From NCBI RefSeq assembly GCF_000981035.1, contig NZ_LAYJ01000112.1, positions 273,927 to 337,926 of the forward strand: a DNA stretch of 64,000 nucleotides, given 5' to 3'. Of this stretch, positions 26,626 through 35,286 are shown in pieces. The notes under the pieces were generated by a model. That model was not told where the DNA came from and made no database searches. It saw only the letters and a list, made by a program, of their open reading frames with translations. Each line of letters starts with the position of its first letter. The stretch's first letter is position 1. The position numbers were made by a program, and so were the translations under genes. This DNA is from Christensenella hongkongensis. GTDB lineage: Bacteria; Bacillota; Clostridia; Christensenellales; Christensenellaceae.

Positions 26626-26654
26626 TTAAGCAAGTCTATAAAAAGGAGCAGCGT

Positions 26655-27419
26655 ATGAACAAATTTCAGTTTTTTGGATTTTCCACATTTTTGATCACAG
26701 CGTCGGATGGCACTACGATTTTGATCGATCCGTACATCGACGATAACAGTACGGCGCCAATGAAAACAAAGGACCTGCCGAAGATAGACCTTATCCTCGC
26801 CAGCCACGGTGCGTTCGACCATATGAAGGATACGGAAAAGATCGCCAAACGGGATGGCAGCAAAATTATTTGCGGCGGCGAAACCATGAATCTGCTCATC
26901 GACCAGGGAGTGGATCCAAAACAGATCACAAACAGCGTTTGGGGGCTTACCGTGCAGCAGTGCGGCATTAAGGTGCGTCCGGTGGTGAGTATGCACCGTT
27001 CCTCCGTACGGCTATCCGACGGTACGGCAATGGACGGATTTGCGCTTGGCTTTATCATCTATCTGCCGGATGGCACAAAGGTTTATAACGCGAGCGATAC
27101 AGCGCTGTTTTCGGACATGAAACTGATTGGAGAGCTTCACCAGCCGCACGTTGGCCTGATGAATGTAACGATTGAAAACTGTTTTGATTTCCTGCCGGAG
27201 TTCCTCACGGGCGAAATGACGCCATACGAGGCGGCGCTGGCAAGCCAATGGCTGGGACTGGAATACGCGGTGGCCTGCCACTATACCAATAAGGACAACA
27301 GGGATGTAAAAGAATTTGAAGAACTTCTGAACCTGATGAAGGACAGGAATGGAAGTGGATCGCCTACGCCGGTGATTATGGATCCGGGTGAAACCTTCAC
27401 CTATTCGGCAAAGAAATAA
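26655..27419 (+). CDS. Metallo-beta-lactamase-fold protein (UlaG-like), altered metal motif
   Basis: This is a 254-residue protein of the UlaG/YtkL-like MBL-fold group. The usual HxHxDH metal motif reads HGAFDH (SHGAFDHMKD), so the second histidine is replaced by alanine. Other ligand positions remain: the later SMHRSS, the Asp of NASDTALFSD and the His of ACHYTN. UlaG-type enzymes open lactones of sugar acids. The change may mean one metal ion or a lost activity. It is the first gene of the operon controlled by O4/O5, with AAAAGGAG upstream. Confidence 0.82.
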   Translation: MNKFQFFGFSTFLITASDGTTILIDPYIDDNSTAPMKTKDLPKIDLILASHGAFDHMKDTEKIAKRDGSKIICGGETMNLLIDQGVDPKQITNSVWGLTVQQCGIKVRPVVSMHRSSVRLSDGTAMDGFALGFIIYLPDGTKVYNASDTALFSDMKLIGELHQPHVGLMNVTIENCFDFLPEFLTGEMTPYEAALASQWLGLEYAVACHYTNKDNRDVKEFEELLNLMKDRNGSGSPTPVIMDPGETFTYSAKK

Positions 27420-27438
27420 ACGGAAAAGGAGCGGAATT

Positions 27439-28332
27439 ATGACACAGATAGGTTTTATCGGACTTGGAATTATGGGAAAACCAATGGCAAAAAATCTCCT
27501 CAAAGCGGGCTATGGGCTTGCGGTGTACGACGTGGCGGAAAGCGCGGTGCAAGAGGTTGCAAAGTGCGGCGCCCGTGCAGCGGACTCCATCGCAGACGCG
27601 GTGAAGGATGCGCAGGTCGTGATTACGATGCTGCCCAATTCGCCACATGTCAAAACGGTCATGCTTTCGGAGGAAGGCGTGCTCGCGCATGCAAAGGAAG
27701 GAACGATTGTCGTAGATATGAGCTCCATTTCGCCGATTGCTTCCAAAGAGGTTGCGCAGGAATGCACAAAGAAGAAGATCGCATTTCTGGACGCGCCGGT
27801 GTCCGGCGGAGAACCGAAAGCAGTTGAAGGAACGCTTGCCATCATGGTGGGCGGCGATGCGGACGCGTTTGAAAAAGTCCATGATATCCTGCTTAAGATG
27901 GGAAGCTCAGCCGTGCTCGTAGGAGAGGTCGGAAGTGGAAACGTTACAAAGCTTGCAAACCAGATTATCGTTGCGCTCAATATCGCTGCGATGAGCGAGG
28001 CTATGGTGCTTGCGAAAAAAAGCGGCGTAGATCCGGAAAAGGTCTATCACGCAATCCGCGGCGGACTTGCCGGTTCCACGGTACTCGATGCAAAAATGCC
28101 CATGGTGCTTGACGGAAATTTCAATCCGGGGTTCCGTATCGAGCTGCACATCAAAGACCTGCAGAACGCGCTTGACTGTGCACATTCGGTCAATTCTCCC
28201 ATTCCGCTGACAGCGGAGGTTATGGAGATCATGCAGGGGCTCAGGGCAGCAGGAATGCAGGCAAACGACCACGATGCAATCATCCGCCATTACGAAACGC
28301 TTGCGGGCGTGCAGGTAAGGCGGGAAGACTAA
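27439..28332 (+). CDS. Beta-hydroxyacid dehydrogenase (GarR/3-hydroxyisobutyrate dehydrogenase family)
   Basis: This is a 297-residue NAD(P)-dependent enzyme. It has the Rossmann motif IGFIGLGIMGKPMA, the substrate loop DAPVSGGEPKAVEGTLAIMVGG and the catalytic lysine in GSGNVTKLANQ. The start at 27439 has AAAGGAG upstream, and an earlier in-frame ATG overlaps the previous gene. GarR members reduce tartronate semialdehyde to glycerate. The glycerate kinase gene in this operon makes that activity attractive, though 3-hydroxyisobutyrate-like or sulfolactaldehyde-like substrates fit the family as well. Confidence 0.88.
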   Translation: MTQIGFIGLGIMGKPMAKNLLKAGYGLAVYDVAESAVQEVAKCGARAADSIADAVKDAQVVITMLPNSPHVKTVMLSEEGVLAHAKEGTIVVDMSSISPIASKEVAQECTKKKIAFLDAPVSGGEPKAVEGTLAIMVGGDADAFEKVHDILLKMGSSAVLVGEVGSGNVTKLANQIIVALNIAAMSEAMVLAKKSGVDPEKVYHAIRGGLAGSTVLDAKMPMVLDGNFNPGFRIELHIKDLQNALDCAHSVNSPIPLTAEVMEIMQGLRAAGMQANDHDAIIRHYETLAGVQVRRED

Positions 28333-28354
28333 ATCAGAACAGAAGAGGTATGAG

Positions 28355-29404
28355 ATGATGGATAAGAAGACAAAAGACTTTGTAAAGAAGGCGCTTCCTG
28401 CTTTAACAGATTTGAAGGCGCCTGAAGGATTTTCACTGGAAGAACAGAAAAAGATGTTCCGTACCATGTGCCTGATTCGCGAATTTGATACGCAGGTACG
28501 CACTTTATGGATGAAAAATGAGATTTACGGGCTGGCGCATTCTTATGTAGGAGCGGAAGCGATTGCAGTGGGTGCGTGCGCGAACCTCAGCAAGGAAGAT
28601 TTTATTACGTCCACGCACAGGGGGCATGGGCATACCATCGCAAAAGGCGGGGATGTACGCGCCATGATGGCGGAACTCCACGGGAAATACGAGGGGCTGA
28701 ACCGCGGGAAAGGCGGCTCGATGCACATCGCGGACGTTGATATCGGAATGCTTGGCGCAACGGGAATCGTCGGGAGCGGAATGCCTATTGCACTGGGCAG
28801 CGCGATTTCAGCCAACGTGCTTAAAAACGGACGCGTTACGATCTGCTTCCACGGAGATGGCGGAACCAACCAGGGCGTTTGGCATGAATCTCTCAATATG
28901 GCGGCGGCATGGAACCTGCCGGCAATTTTCCTGATCGAGAACAACCAGTATGCGATTGCAACAGAAATCGGCTGGGTTGCAAAGGAAACGGATCTTTACA
29001 AACGCGCGGTCGGATATGGTATCGAAGGCGTCCAGATTGACGGATTTAACGTATTTGAGGTATATAAGGCGGTCAAAAAAGCTGTTGAAAAAGCAAAGAA
29101 CGGCGGCGGCCCAACACTGATCGAAGCGCGTTTCATCCGCCTGCTGGGACATTTTGTGGCAGATGACCAGTGGTACCGCGACCTTGATGCGGCGCAGGTG
29201 TTCTGGGAATACGAGCCGGTAAAACGCATGAGGGAATACTTTATTGCGGAAGGCCTCCTTACGGAAAAACAGGTGGATGAGATACAGCAGTCTGCTATCG
29301 ATGAAATTGCGGACGCAATCAATTACGCACAGAACGAATGCACCGAGCCGCCTGCGGATACGTTATATGACGATATCTATGCGGATGGCGAGATCATCTA
29401 CTAA
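28355..29404 (+). CDS. 2-Oxoacid (pyruvate/acetoin-type) dehydrogenase E1 alpha
   Basis: This is a 349-residue thiamine-diphosphate E1 alpha subunit. It has the motif GDG with NN about 30 residues later (GDGGTNQGVWHESLNMAAAW..ENNQYA), HRGHGHTIAKGGD and GKGGSMH. It is closest in pattern to acetoin dehydrogenase AcoA and pyruvate dehydrogenase PdhA. With E1 beta it decarboxylates a 2-oxoacid or cleaves acetoin, and loads the acyl group onto lipoyl-E2. Its place in a sugar-catabolic operon suggests a dedicated substrate, not housekeeping pyruvate oxidation. In-frame ATGs at 28355 and 28358 are equally possible. Confidence 0.9.
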   Translation: MMDKKTKDFVKKALPALTDLKAPEGFSLEEQKKMFRTMCLIREFDTQVRTLWMKNEIYGLAHSYVGAEAIAVGACANLSKEDFITSTHRGHGHTIAKGGDVRAMMAELHGKYEGLNRGKGGSMHIADVDIGMLGATGIVGSGMPIALGSAISANVLKNGRVTICFHGDGGTNQGVWHESLNMAAAWNLPAIFLIENNQYAIATEIGWVAKETDLYKRAVGYGIEGVQIDGFNVFEVYKAVKKAVEKAKNGGGPTLIEARFIRLLGHFVADDQWYRDLDAAQVFWEYEPVKRMREYFIAEGLLTEKQVDEIQQSAIDEIADAINYAQNECTEPPADTLYDDIYADGEIIY

Positions 29405-29426
29405 AGAGAGTTTGGAGGAAATAGAA

Positions 29427-30419
29427 ATGGCTGTTATAACTGTAAGACAGGCGCTCAACGAGGCCTTTAAGGAAGAAATGAAAATAGATCCCACGATCAT
29501 CATGATGGGATGCGATATCGGCGTTCGCGGCGGCCCGTTTGGCATTACGCTGGACCTGATGAACTTATATGGAAAAGATCGTGTGATCGATACGCCGATC
29601 TCGGAACCTGCGTTTGTAGGCGCAGGCGTGGGAGCTGCGGCAACGGGCCTGCGCCCGGTGATCGAGGTGCTGTATTCCGACTGGATTACGCTCGGGATGG
29701 ATCAGCTTGTGAATATGGCGGCAAAGATGCGTTATATGTTTGGCGGCAAAGTACATATGCCGCTCGTGATACGCGCGCCGTTTGGCGCAGGCGGCGGTAT
29801 CGCCGCACAGCATTCCCAGTCCTTTGAGGCATGGTTTAACCATGTGCCGGGCTTTAAAGTAGTGGCCCCCATCGAGCCCTATGACGTTAAGGGAATTATG
29901 AAAACTGCGCTGCGCGACGATAATCCTGTCATATTCTTTGAACATAAGAGAAGCTATCAAATCAAGGGCGAGGTGCCTGAAGGCGACGAGGGCGAAACCT
30001 TTACGGTTCCGTTTGGCAAGGCAGCTATCAGGCGCGAGGGCAGCGACGTTACGATCGTCGCATATTCCATGATGGCGCGCAAGGCCAAAAAAGCGGCTGA
30101 GGAACTGGAAAAAGAGGGGATCTCCTGCGAGGTGATCGACCTTATTTCCCTGCTTCCGCTTGATTATGAAACAGTAATGAACTCCATTGCCAAAACAAAC
30201 CGCGTGGTGGTTTGCCAGGAGGCAAACCTGCGCGGCGGACTTGCCGGGGATATTGTCTCTGAGATCATAGACCGCGGATTCGACCTTTTGGATGCACCGC
30301 CGGTGCGCGTAGGCGCGCTTAATGTTCCCATGCCTTACAATAAAGGGCTTGAGGACCTGTGTATTCCAAATGAACAGAAAATTAAAGACGCCGTTTATAC
30401 GGTTTTAAGCGACAAATAG
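29427..30419 (+). CDS. 2-Oxoacid dehydrogenase E1 beta
   Basis: This is a 330-residue E1 beta subunit of the transketolase-like pyrimidine domain plus C-terminal domain type. Motifs include ITVRQALNEAFKEEM, DTPISEPAFVGAGVGAA, FGAGGGIAAQHSQSFEAWF and a C-terminal VICQEANLRGG-like block (VVCQEANLRGGL). The start at 29427 has TTGGAGG upstream. A longer frame overlaps E1 alpha and is unlikely. It pairs with the upstream alpha subunit as an alpha2-beta2 E1, as in AcoAB. Confidence 0.92.
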   Translation: MAVITVRQALNEAFKEEMKIDPTIIMMGCDIGVRGGPFGITLDLMNLYGKDRVIDTPISEPAFVGAGVGAAATGLRPVIEVLYSDWITLGMDQLVNMAAKMRYMFGGKVHMPLVIRAPFGAGGGIAAQHSQSFEAWFNHVPGFKVVAPIEPYDVKGIMKTALRDDNPVIFFEHKRSYQIKGEVPEGDEGETFTVPFGKAAIRREGSDVTIVAYSMMARKAKKAAEELEKEGISCEVIDLISLLPLDYETVMNSIAKTNRVVVCQEANLRGGLAGDIVSEIIDRGFDLLDAPPVRVGALNVPMPYNKGLEDLCIPNEQKIKDAVYTVLSDK

Positions 30420-30434
30420 TGAGAGGGTAGGATT

Positions 30435-31631
30435 ATGGCTAGAAAAATGGCTTTGCCTAAAATAGGCGTAAACATGACCGAAGCCGTGATTGCGAAATGG
30501 CTGGTGAAGGTCGGCGACAAGGTAGCCGACGGAGATGCGATCATCGAGGCGGAGACAGATAAATCAACGCAGGAAATCTATGCGACGGAATCCGGAATTG
30601 TCGCGCAGCTGCTCGTTTCCGAAGGGGAAACAGTGGAATGCAACAGCGACATCATGGTTCTGGTAGATGAAGGGGAAGAATACGATCCACAAAAAGAAGA
30701 AACACCGGTATTAAAGGAAGAGCCGGCGCAGGAAGAGACGGAAAAGGAAGCCCACACGCCGGTGGCTCCCGCACCCGCAAGGATTGGAAGCAGCGGCGCG
30801 CGCGTGCGCGTATCCCCGCTCGCAAAAAAAATCGCGCAGGAAAACGGAATCGATTTTCATATAATCCCTCCGTCGGTTCAGGGCGGGCGCATCGTGAAAA
30901 ACGATGTGCTGCGGTTTTTAGAAAGCGGAGCGGCGTGCGCGCCTGCTGCGGGTGGGAACCTTGAAGTGATTCCAATGAGCCCAATCCGCAGGACGATTGC
31001 CGCGAGAATGACGCAGAGCACGCTTGAAAAGCCTTGCGTCGGGCTTAATACTACGGCGGATGCAACCGCCCTTCTCCGCCTGCGGGCAAAATACAAAGAA
31101 AAGGGCATTAAGATCAGCATGGATGCAATCCTTGCAAAAATTGCTGCAAAAGCCCTCCAAAAGCACCGCAATATCAATACGATATTGGAAGGGGATAACT
31201 TCCTTGTAAAACGCGATATTAACGTCGGTGTGGCAGTGGATACGGAAAAGGGCCTTATGGTTCCGGTCATTAAAAACGCGGACAAAAAAAGCCTGCTGGA
31301 GGTATCGGAAAACCTCGCGGGCATGGTGGAAGACGCGCAGCAGTCAAGGCTTGCCGCAGACGCAATGACGGGCGGAACATTTACGATTACAAACCTTGGG
31401 ATGTTTGGCGTCGAGGAATTTGCGCCCATCATCAATCCGCCGGAATGCTGCATTATGGGGATCGGCGCGCTTAAGAAAGTATTTGTGCCGGACGAAAACG
31501 GGCAGCCAAAGCTCACGACGACGTTCCAGATGACGCTGGTGTTCGACCATCGGATAGTGGACGGCGCGCCCGCGGCAAAATTTCTGAGGGATTTCAGGGA
31601 ATTTGTGGAAATGCCTGAATTGCTGATATAA
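30435..31631 (+). CDS. Dihydrolipoamide acyltransferase E2
   Basis: This is a 398-residue protein. It has one lipoyl domain (about 1-76) with lipoyl lysine Lys43 in ETDKSTQE, then a Pro/Glu/Ala-rich linker. A peripheral-subunit-binding domain follows (about 123-162, VRVSPLAKKIAQENGID..GRIVKNDV). The catalytic domain (about 170-398) carries FDHRIVDGAPAAKFL, with the His and Asp of the acyltransferase site. It moves the acyl group from E1 to CoA. The chain is short, with one lipoyl domain, as in acetoin-type E2. A lipoate ligase is not present in this operon. Confidence 0.92.
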   Translation: MARKMALPKIGVNMTEAVIAKWLVKVGDKVADGDAIIEAETDKSTQEIYATESGIVAQLLVSEGETVECNSDIMVLVDEGEEYDPQKEETPVLKEEPAQEETEKEAHTPVAPAPARIGSSGARVRVSPLAKKIAQENGIDFHIIPPSVQGGRIVKNDVLRFLESGAACAPAAGGNLEVIPMSPIRRTIAARMTQSTLEKPCVGLNTTADATALLRLRAKYKEKGIKISMDAILAKIAAKALQKHRNINTILEGDNFLVKRDINVGVAVDTEKGLMVPVIKNADKKSLLEVSENLAGMVEDAQQSRLAADAMTGGTFTITNLGMFGVEEFAPIINPPECCIMGIGALKKVFVPDENGQPKLTTTFQMTLVFDHRIVDGAPAAKFLRDFREFVEMPELLI

Positions 31632-31644
31632 TGGAGTGGGAAAA

Positions 31645-33030
31645 ATGACGAATTATGATGTAATTGTGATTGGCGGCGGCCCGGGCGGGTATGTGGCGGC
31701 AATTAAAGCCGCTCTCGCAGGGAAAAAGACGGCAGTCGTAGAAAAGGATAACCTTGGAGGAGTATGCCTCAACTGGGGCTGTATTCCCACAAAATCCCTC
31801 CTGCGAAACGCGGAGCTTGTGCGGGATCTTGGCGAGGGGGAAAGATTCGGTTTTTCGGTTAAGGACGTCAGGGCGGATTACGGGAAGGCATACGAACGCA
31901 GCAGGCAGGTAAGCGCAAGGCTTGTGAAGGGCATCGAATACCTGATGAAAAAAAATAAGATCACTGTTTATAAAGATACCGCGTCCTTTGCAGGGAAAAA
32001 AGAGCTTTTGCTTGAAAAGTCAAAGGAAAGGCTGACAGCAAAAAATATCATCATTGCGACGGGCAGCAAACCGTTTGCGCTGCCAATCCTCGACTATGGA
32101 AAACCAAACGTGCTTGACTCCAAAAAGGCGCTGCAGCTTGAAAAAGCTCCGCAGAGCATTATGATTATTGGGGCGGGCGCCATCGGCATGGAGTTTGCGA
32201 CCGTGTTCCGCTCCTACGGAGCCCGGGTACACATCGTAGAAATGCTGCCGCGCGTCCTGCCAAACGAGGATGCGGAGGTTTCCGCGCTGGTGGAAAAGGA
32301 ATTTTGTAAACGGGGCTTTGACGTACACACGGGCACAAAGCTTGTAAGCGTCCAAAACGACGGAAAAACCGTGAAAGCGGAATTTGAAAAGGACGGAAAA
32401 ACGTTCCATATCGAGAGCGAAATGATACTTGCAGCGACCGGCGTGCGTCCGAATACGGAAGGCTTGAATCTCGAGCAGGCTGGTTTCAGGCTGGACAGAC
32501 GCGGTTATCTCGAAATTGACGATGCAATGCGTACGAACGTTCCGGGCGTATACGCGATTGGAGACGTAACGGGTAAGCTTGCGCTCGCGCATACTGCCAG
32601 CGCGCAGGGAATGCGCGCGGTGGAGGATATTTGCGGTAAGCATTCAGCTCCGCTCGATTACGACAGCATTCCCAAATGCACCTATGCGCTTCCTGAAGCG
32701 GCAAGCGCGGGGCTTACGGAAGAAAAAGCAAAGGAAAAAGGCTATGACGTAAAAACGGCGGTATTTCCACTGTCGGCCAACGGAAAAGCGATTTCCTATG
32801 GGGACGATACGGGCTTTGTAAAGCTTGTGTACGATCAAAAATACGGGCAGCTCCTGGGCGTGCATATGACGGGCATCCATGTGACGGAAATGGTTTGGGG
32901 AGCCGCCGCATACCTTCAAATGGAGATGACTGTAGAGGAGATGGCGCGCGTGGTGCATCCTCATCCAACGGTAAGCGAGGCCATTATGGAAGCCGCGCAC
33001 ATCGCGGACGGACAGCCGATCCACATCTGA
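31645..33030 (+). CDS. Dihydrolipoamide dehydrogenase E3
   Basis: This 461-residue FAD/NAD disulfide reductase has the FAD loop GGGPGGYVAAIKAA and the redox disulfide GGVCLNWGCIPTKS. It also has the NAD loop GAGAIGMEFA, the second FAD region GVYAIGDVTG and the catalytic base HPHPTVSEA. It reoxidises dihydrolipoyl-E2 to form NADH. It completes the E1-E2-E3 set. The ATG at 31645 with GGAG is preferred over the GTG three codons upstream. No N-terminal lipoyl domain is present, unlike some acetoin-complex E3 proteins. Confidence 0.94.
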   Translation: MTNYDVIVIGGGPGGYVAAIKAALAGKKTAVVEKDNLGGVCLNWGCIPTKSLLRNAELVRDLGEGERFGFSVKDVRADYGKAYERSRQVSARLVKGIEYLMKKNKITVYKDTASFAGKKELLLEKSKERLTAKNIIIATGSKPFALPILDYGKPNVLDSKKALQLEKAPQSIMIIGAGAIGMEFATVFRSYGARVHIVEMLPRVLPNEDAEVSALVEKEFCKRGFDVHTGTKLVSVQNDGKTVKAEFEKDGKTFHIESEMILAATGVRPNTEGLNLEQAGFRLDRRGYLEIDDAMRTNVPGVYAIGDVTGKLALAHTASAQGMRAVEDICGKHSAPLDYDSIPKCTYALPEAASAGLTEEKAKEKGYDVKTAVFPLSANGKAISYGDDTGFVKLVYDQKYGQLLGVHMTGIHVTEMVWGAAAYLQMEMTVEEMARVVHPHPTVSEAIMEAAHIADGQPIHI

Positions 33031-33050
33031 TAAAAGAAACCTGATGATTG

Positions 33051-33078
33051 TGCCGCTGTCCGGATTAGGACAGCGGCA
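33051..33078 (+). other. Stem-loop after the E3 gene
   Basis: An 11-bp stem TGCCGCTGTCC/GGACAGCGGCA with loop GGATTA lies 20 bp after the stop, without a T-run. It may be an mRNA stability element or weak attenuator within the operon. Confidence 0.55.
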
Positions 33079-33111
33079 TCACGCTATCTGAATACAAAAA
33101 GGAGATTTGAA

Positions 33112-33255
33112 ATGCTGAAAAGGAAACCGGAATGCAGCGACGTTTGCCCCATCTGCGGGCTCAAGCTGGCATTCGAGGAGGGCGTATGCTATTGCCCGGC
33201 GGAATACTGTGGATATAAATGCGATCAATGTAAAAAGGAACAAGAGGATCAATAA
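33112..33255 (+). CDS. Small cysteine-rich (double zinc-knuckle-like) protein
   Basis: This is a 47-residue protein with eight cysteines at positions 8, 12, 15, 26, 28, 33, 37 and 40 (CSDVCPICG...CYCPAEYCGYKCDQC). That is enough for two zinc sites or a small Fe-S site. AAAGGAG lies 8 bp before the ATG, and the next gene starts 14 bp after the stop. Charged and polar ends flank the cysteine core. I do not recognise a family. Its place between E3 and a TIM-barrel enzyme suggests a role in the same pathway, perhaps as a chaperone or regulator. Confidence 0.7.
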   Translation: MLKRKPECSDVCPICGLKLAFEEGVCYCPAEYCGYKCDQCKKEQEDQ

Positions 33256-33268
33256 GGGAGGAAAACGT

Positions 33269-34120
33269 ATGGGTTACAGATATGCGTGTGCGGATTTCAC
33301 ATTTCCTTTACTTCCGCATCAAAATGCTTTAGAATTAATTCATCTGATGGGCTTTGACGGAGTGGATATCGGCTTGTTTGAGGACAGGTCGCACCTGCAG
33401 CCTTCGGATGTTTTTAAAAATCCACAAAGGGGCGGAGAGGCGCTTGCTGAAAGCGTCAGCCGCGCACAAATCGCGGTTGCGGACGTCTTCCTGCAAAGCG
33501 ATCTTGATTTTTCTGTAAAAGCGGTCAATCATCCGGATGCGCATATACGCAGCGGGGAACGCGGGCAGTTTGAAAAGCTGGTTGAGTATGCCCTTGCGGC
33601 GGGCAGCAGACACATTACATGCCTGCCGGGTGTGCATTTTGAAGGAGAAGCTTACGAACGCTCCTATGAGCGGGCGGTGGAAGAACTGCTTTGGAGAGTA
33701 AGCCGCGCTAAGGACGCGGGCCTCGTGTTCAGCGTGGAGGCGCACCTCGGTTCGATTGCCGAGACGCCGGAGCAGGCGGCGCAGCTGGTGCGCGATACGG
33801 ACGGCCTGACGCTTACGCTCGATTATACGCATTTCACCAAGGTGGGCATTCCGGACGAACGGGTACGGCCGCTCATTGCGTATGCGTCGCACTTCCACGC
33901 ACGCTCTGCGGCAAAAGGTAAGCTTCAGACCGTACTCGAGGAAAACACGATCGATTATGACGCGGTCATAAGGGAGATGCAAAGAACGCAGTACAAAGGT
34001 TTTATTGGCGTGGAGTATACATGGACTCAGTGGGAAAACTGCAACCGGACGGATAATGTATCGGAGAGCGTTTCCCTGATGAAGCTCCTCAAACAGGCGG
34101 AGCAAAAAAGCGAAAAGTAA
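33269..34120 (+). CDS. Sugar phosphate isomerase/epimerase-family TIM-barrel protein
   Basis: This is a 283-residue AP-endonuclease-2-fold protein. Metal-site candidates are the Glu of VFSVEAHLGS, Asp-x-x-His in LDYTHFTKVG, His-x-Arg in HFHARSA and the Glu of GVEYTW. The start at 33269 has GGGAGG upstream. It is only distantly similar to the TIM-barrel protein of the import operon (residues 22017-22994 region), so two steps of the pathway may use this fold. The arginine of the HxR motif resembles tagatose-3-epimerase relatives. Confidence 0.84.
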   Translation: MGYRYACADFTFPLLPHQNALELIHLMGFDGVDIGLFEDRSHLQPSDVFKNPQRGGEALAESVSRAQIAVADVFLQSDLDFSVKAVNHPDAHIRSGERGQFEKLVEYALAAGSRHITCLPGVHFEGEAYERSYERAVEELLWRVSRAKDAGLVFSVEAHLGSIAETPEQAAQLVRDTDGLTLTLDYTHFTKVGIPDERVRPLIAYASHFHARSAAKGKLQTVLEENTIDYDAVIREMQRTQYKGFIGVEYTWTQWENCNRTDNVSESVSLMKLLKQAEQKSEK

Positions 34121-34139
34121 AAATAAGGGGATTTTTGAT

Positions 34140-35273
34140 ATGAAGATTGTCATCGCGCCTGATTCCTTCAAAGGAACGATCAGCTCTATGGAGTTCTGTG
34201 CAATCGTGGAGCAGAGTATTCTGAAAAGCCTGCCGGATACGCAGGTGGTGAGGATACCCATTGCCGACGGCGGCGAGGGCATGGTGGACGCATACCTGCA
34301 AAGCAATGGCGGCGATAAGGTAAGCCTTGAGGTTACCGGGCCTAATTTTGCAAAGGTTTGCGCTTCTTACGGAATTCTTCCGGATCAAACCACTGCGGTC
34401 ATCGAAATGGCGGAAGCGAGCGGGTTGATGCTCGCAAGCCAGCCAATGGATCCGATGAACGCAACCTCTTACGGCACGGGCGAGCTCATTATGGACGCTG
34501 TAAATCGAGGCTGCCGGAAGGTTATCCTTGGGATTGGGGGAAGCGCCACGATGGATGGCGGCGCCGGCATGGCGGGAGCGATGGGCATAAGGTTTATGGA
34601 CAAGGACGGAAAAGAGGTTCCCCTTACCCCGCGGGGCCTTGAAAGCCTGAGCTCAATCGATGCAAACGGTATTCCAAATGAACTTGGAGAAACAGAATTC
34701 CTGATCGCAAGCGACGTGCAGAACGTTTTGTGCGGGGAGCATGGCGCTGCAAATGTATTTGGAAAGCAAAAGGGCGCGGACGGCGGGCAGATCGTGCAGA
34801 TAGACTACGTGCTTGGAAAGCTCGCGCATATCATATGTGAAAAGACGGGAAACGATTTGGCGCGGGTGCCGGGAACAGGCGCGGCGGGAGGGTTAGCCCT
34901 GCCCTTGCTTGCTTTTTTTGGCGCGCAGTTGGAGTCGGGCATAGACCTGATGCTGGACACCGCCGGATTCGAGCAAAAGCTTGAAGGCGCGGATATGGTT
35001 ATTACGGGCGAAGGAATGCTGGACGGGCAAAGCCTGAAAGGCAAAGCGGTAATAGGCATCGCACGCAGGGCGAAAAAGTGCGGCGTGCCCGTGGTGGCGT
35101 TTGTCGGGGATATTGGCAAGAACTACGAAAGGGCATATGGGGAAGGCGTGACGGCCATTTTTTCGACGAATAAGGCCGCGGTTCCCTTTGAGGTTGCCAG
35201 GCTGAGCAGCAGGGAGGATTTGCGGTTGCTGGCAGAATCGCTCTTTGCGTTCTATAAGATAGGGAGAAACTGA
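34140..35273 (+). CDS. Glycerate kinase (GlxK/GarK family)
   Basis: This 377-residue class-II glycerate kinase starts MKIVIAPDSFKGTISSMEFC. It carries PIADGGEGMVDAYL, GIGGSATMDGGAGMAGAMG and PGTGAAGGLALPLLAFFGA, all diagnostic. These enzymes phosphorylate D-glycerate to 2-phosphoglycerate (most often) or 3-phosphoglycerate, which enters glycolysis. With the GarR-like dehydrogenase earlier in the operon, it suggests that a three-carbon fragment of the substrate leaves as glycerate. Confidence 0.93.
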   Translation: MKIVIAPDSFKGTISSMEFCAIVEQSILKSLPDTQVVRIPIADGGEGMVDAYLQSNGGDKVSLEVTGPNFAKVCASYGILPDQTTAVIEMAEASGLMLASQPMDPMNATSYGTGELIMDAVNRGCRKVILGIGGSATMDGGAGMAGAMGIRFMDKDGKEVPLTPRGLESLSSIDANGIPNELGETEFLIASDVQNVLCGEHGAANVFGKQKGADGGQIVQIDYVLGKLAHIICEKTGNDLARVPGTGAAGGLALPLLAFFGAQLESGIDLMLDTAGFEQKLEGADMVITGEGMLDGQSLKGKAVIGIARRAKKCGVPVVAFVGDIGKNYERAYGEGVTAIFSTNKAAVPFEVARLSSREDLRLLAESLFAFYKIGRN

Positions 35274-35286
35274 AGGGAGCAACGGG

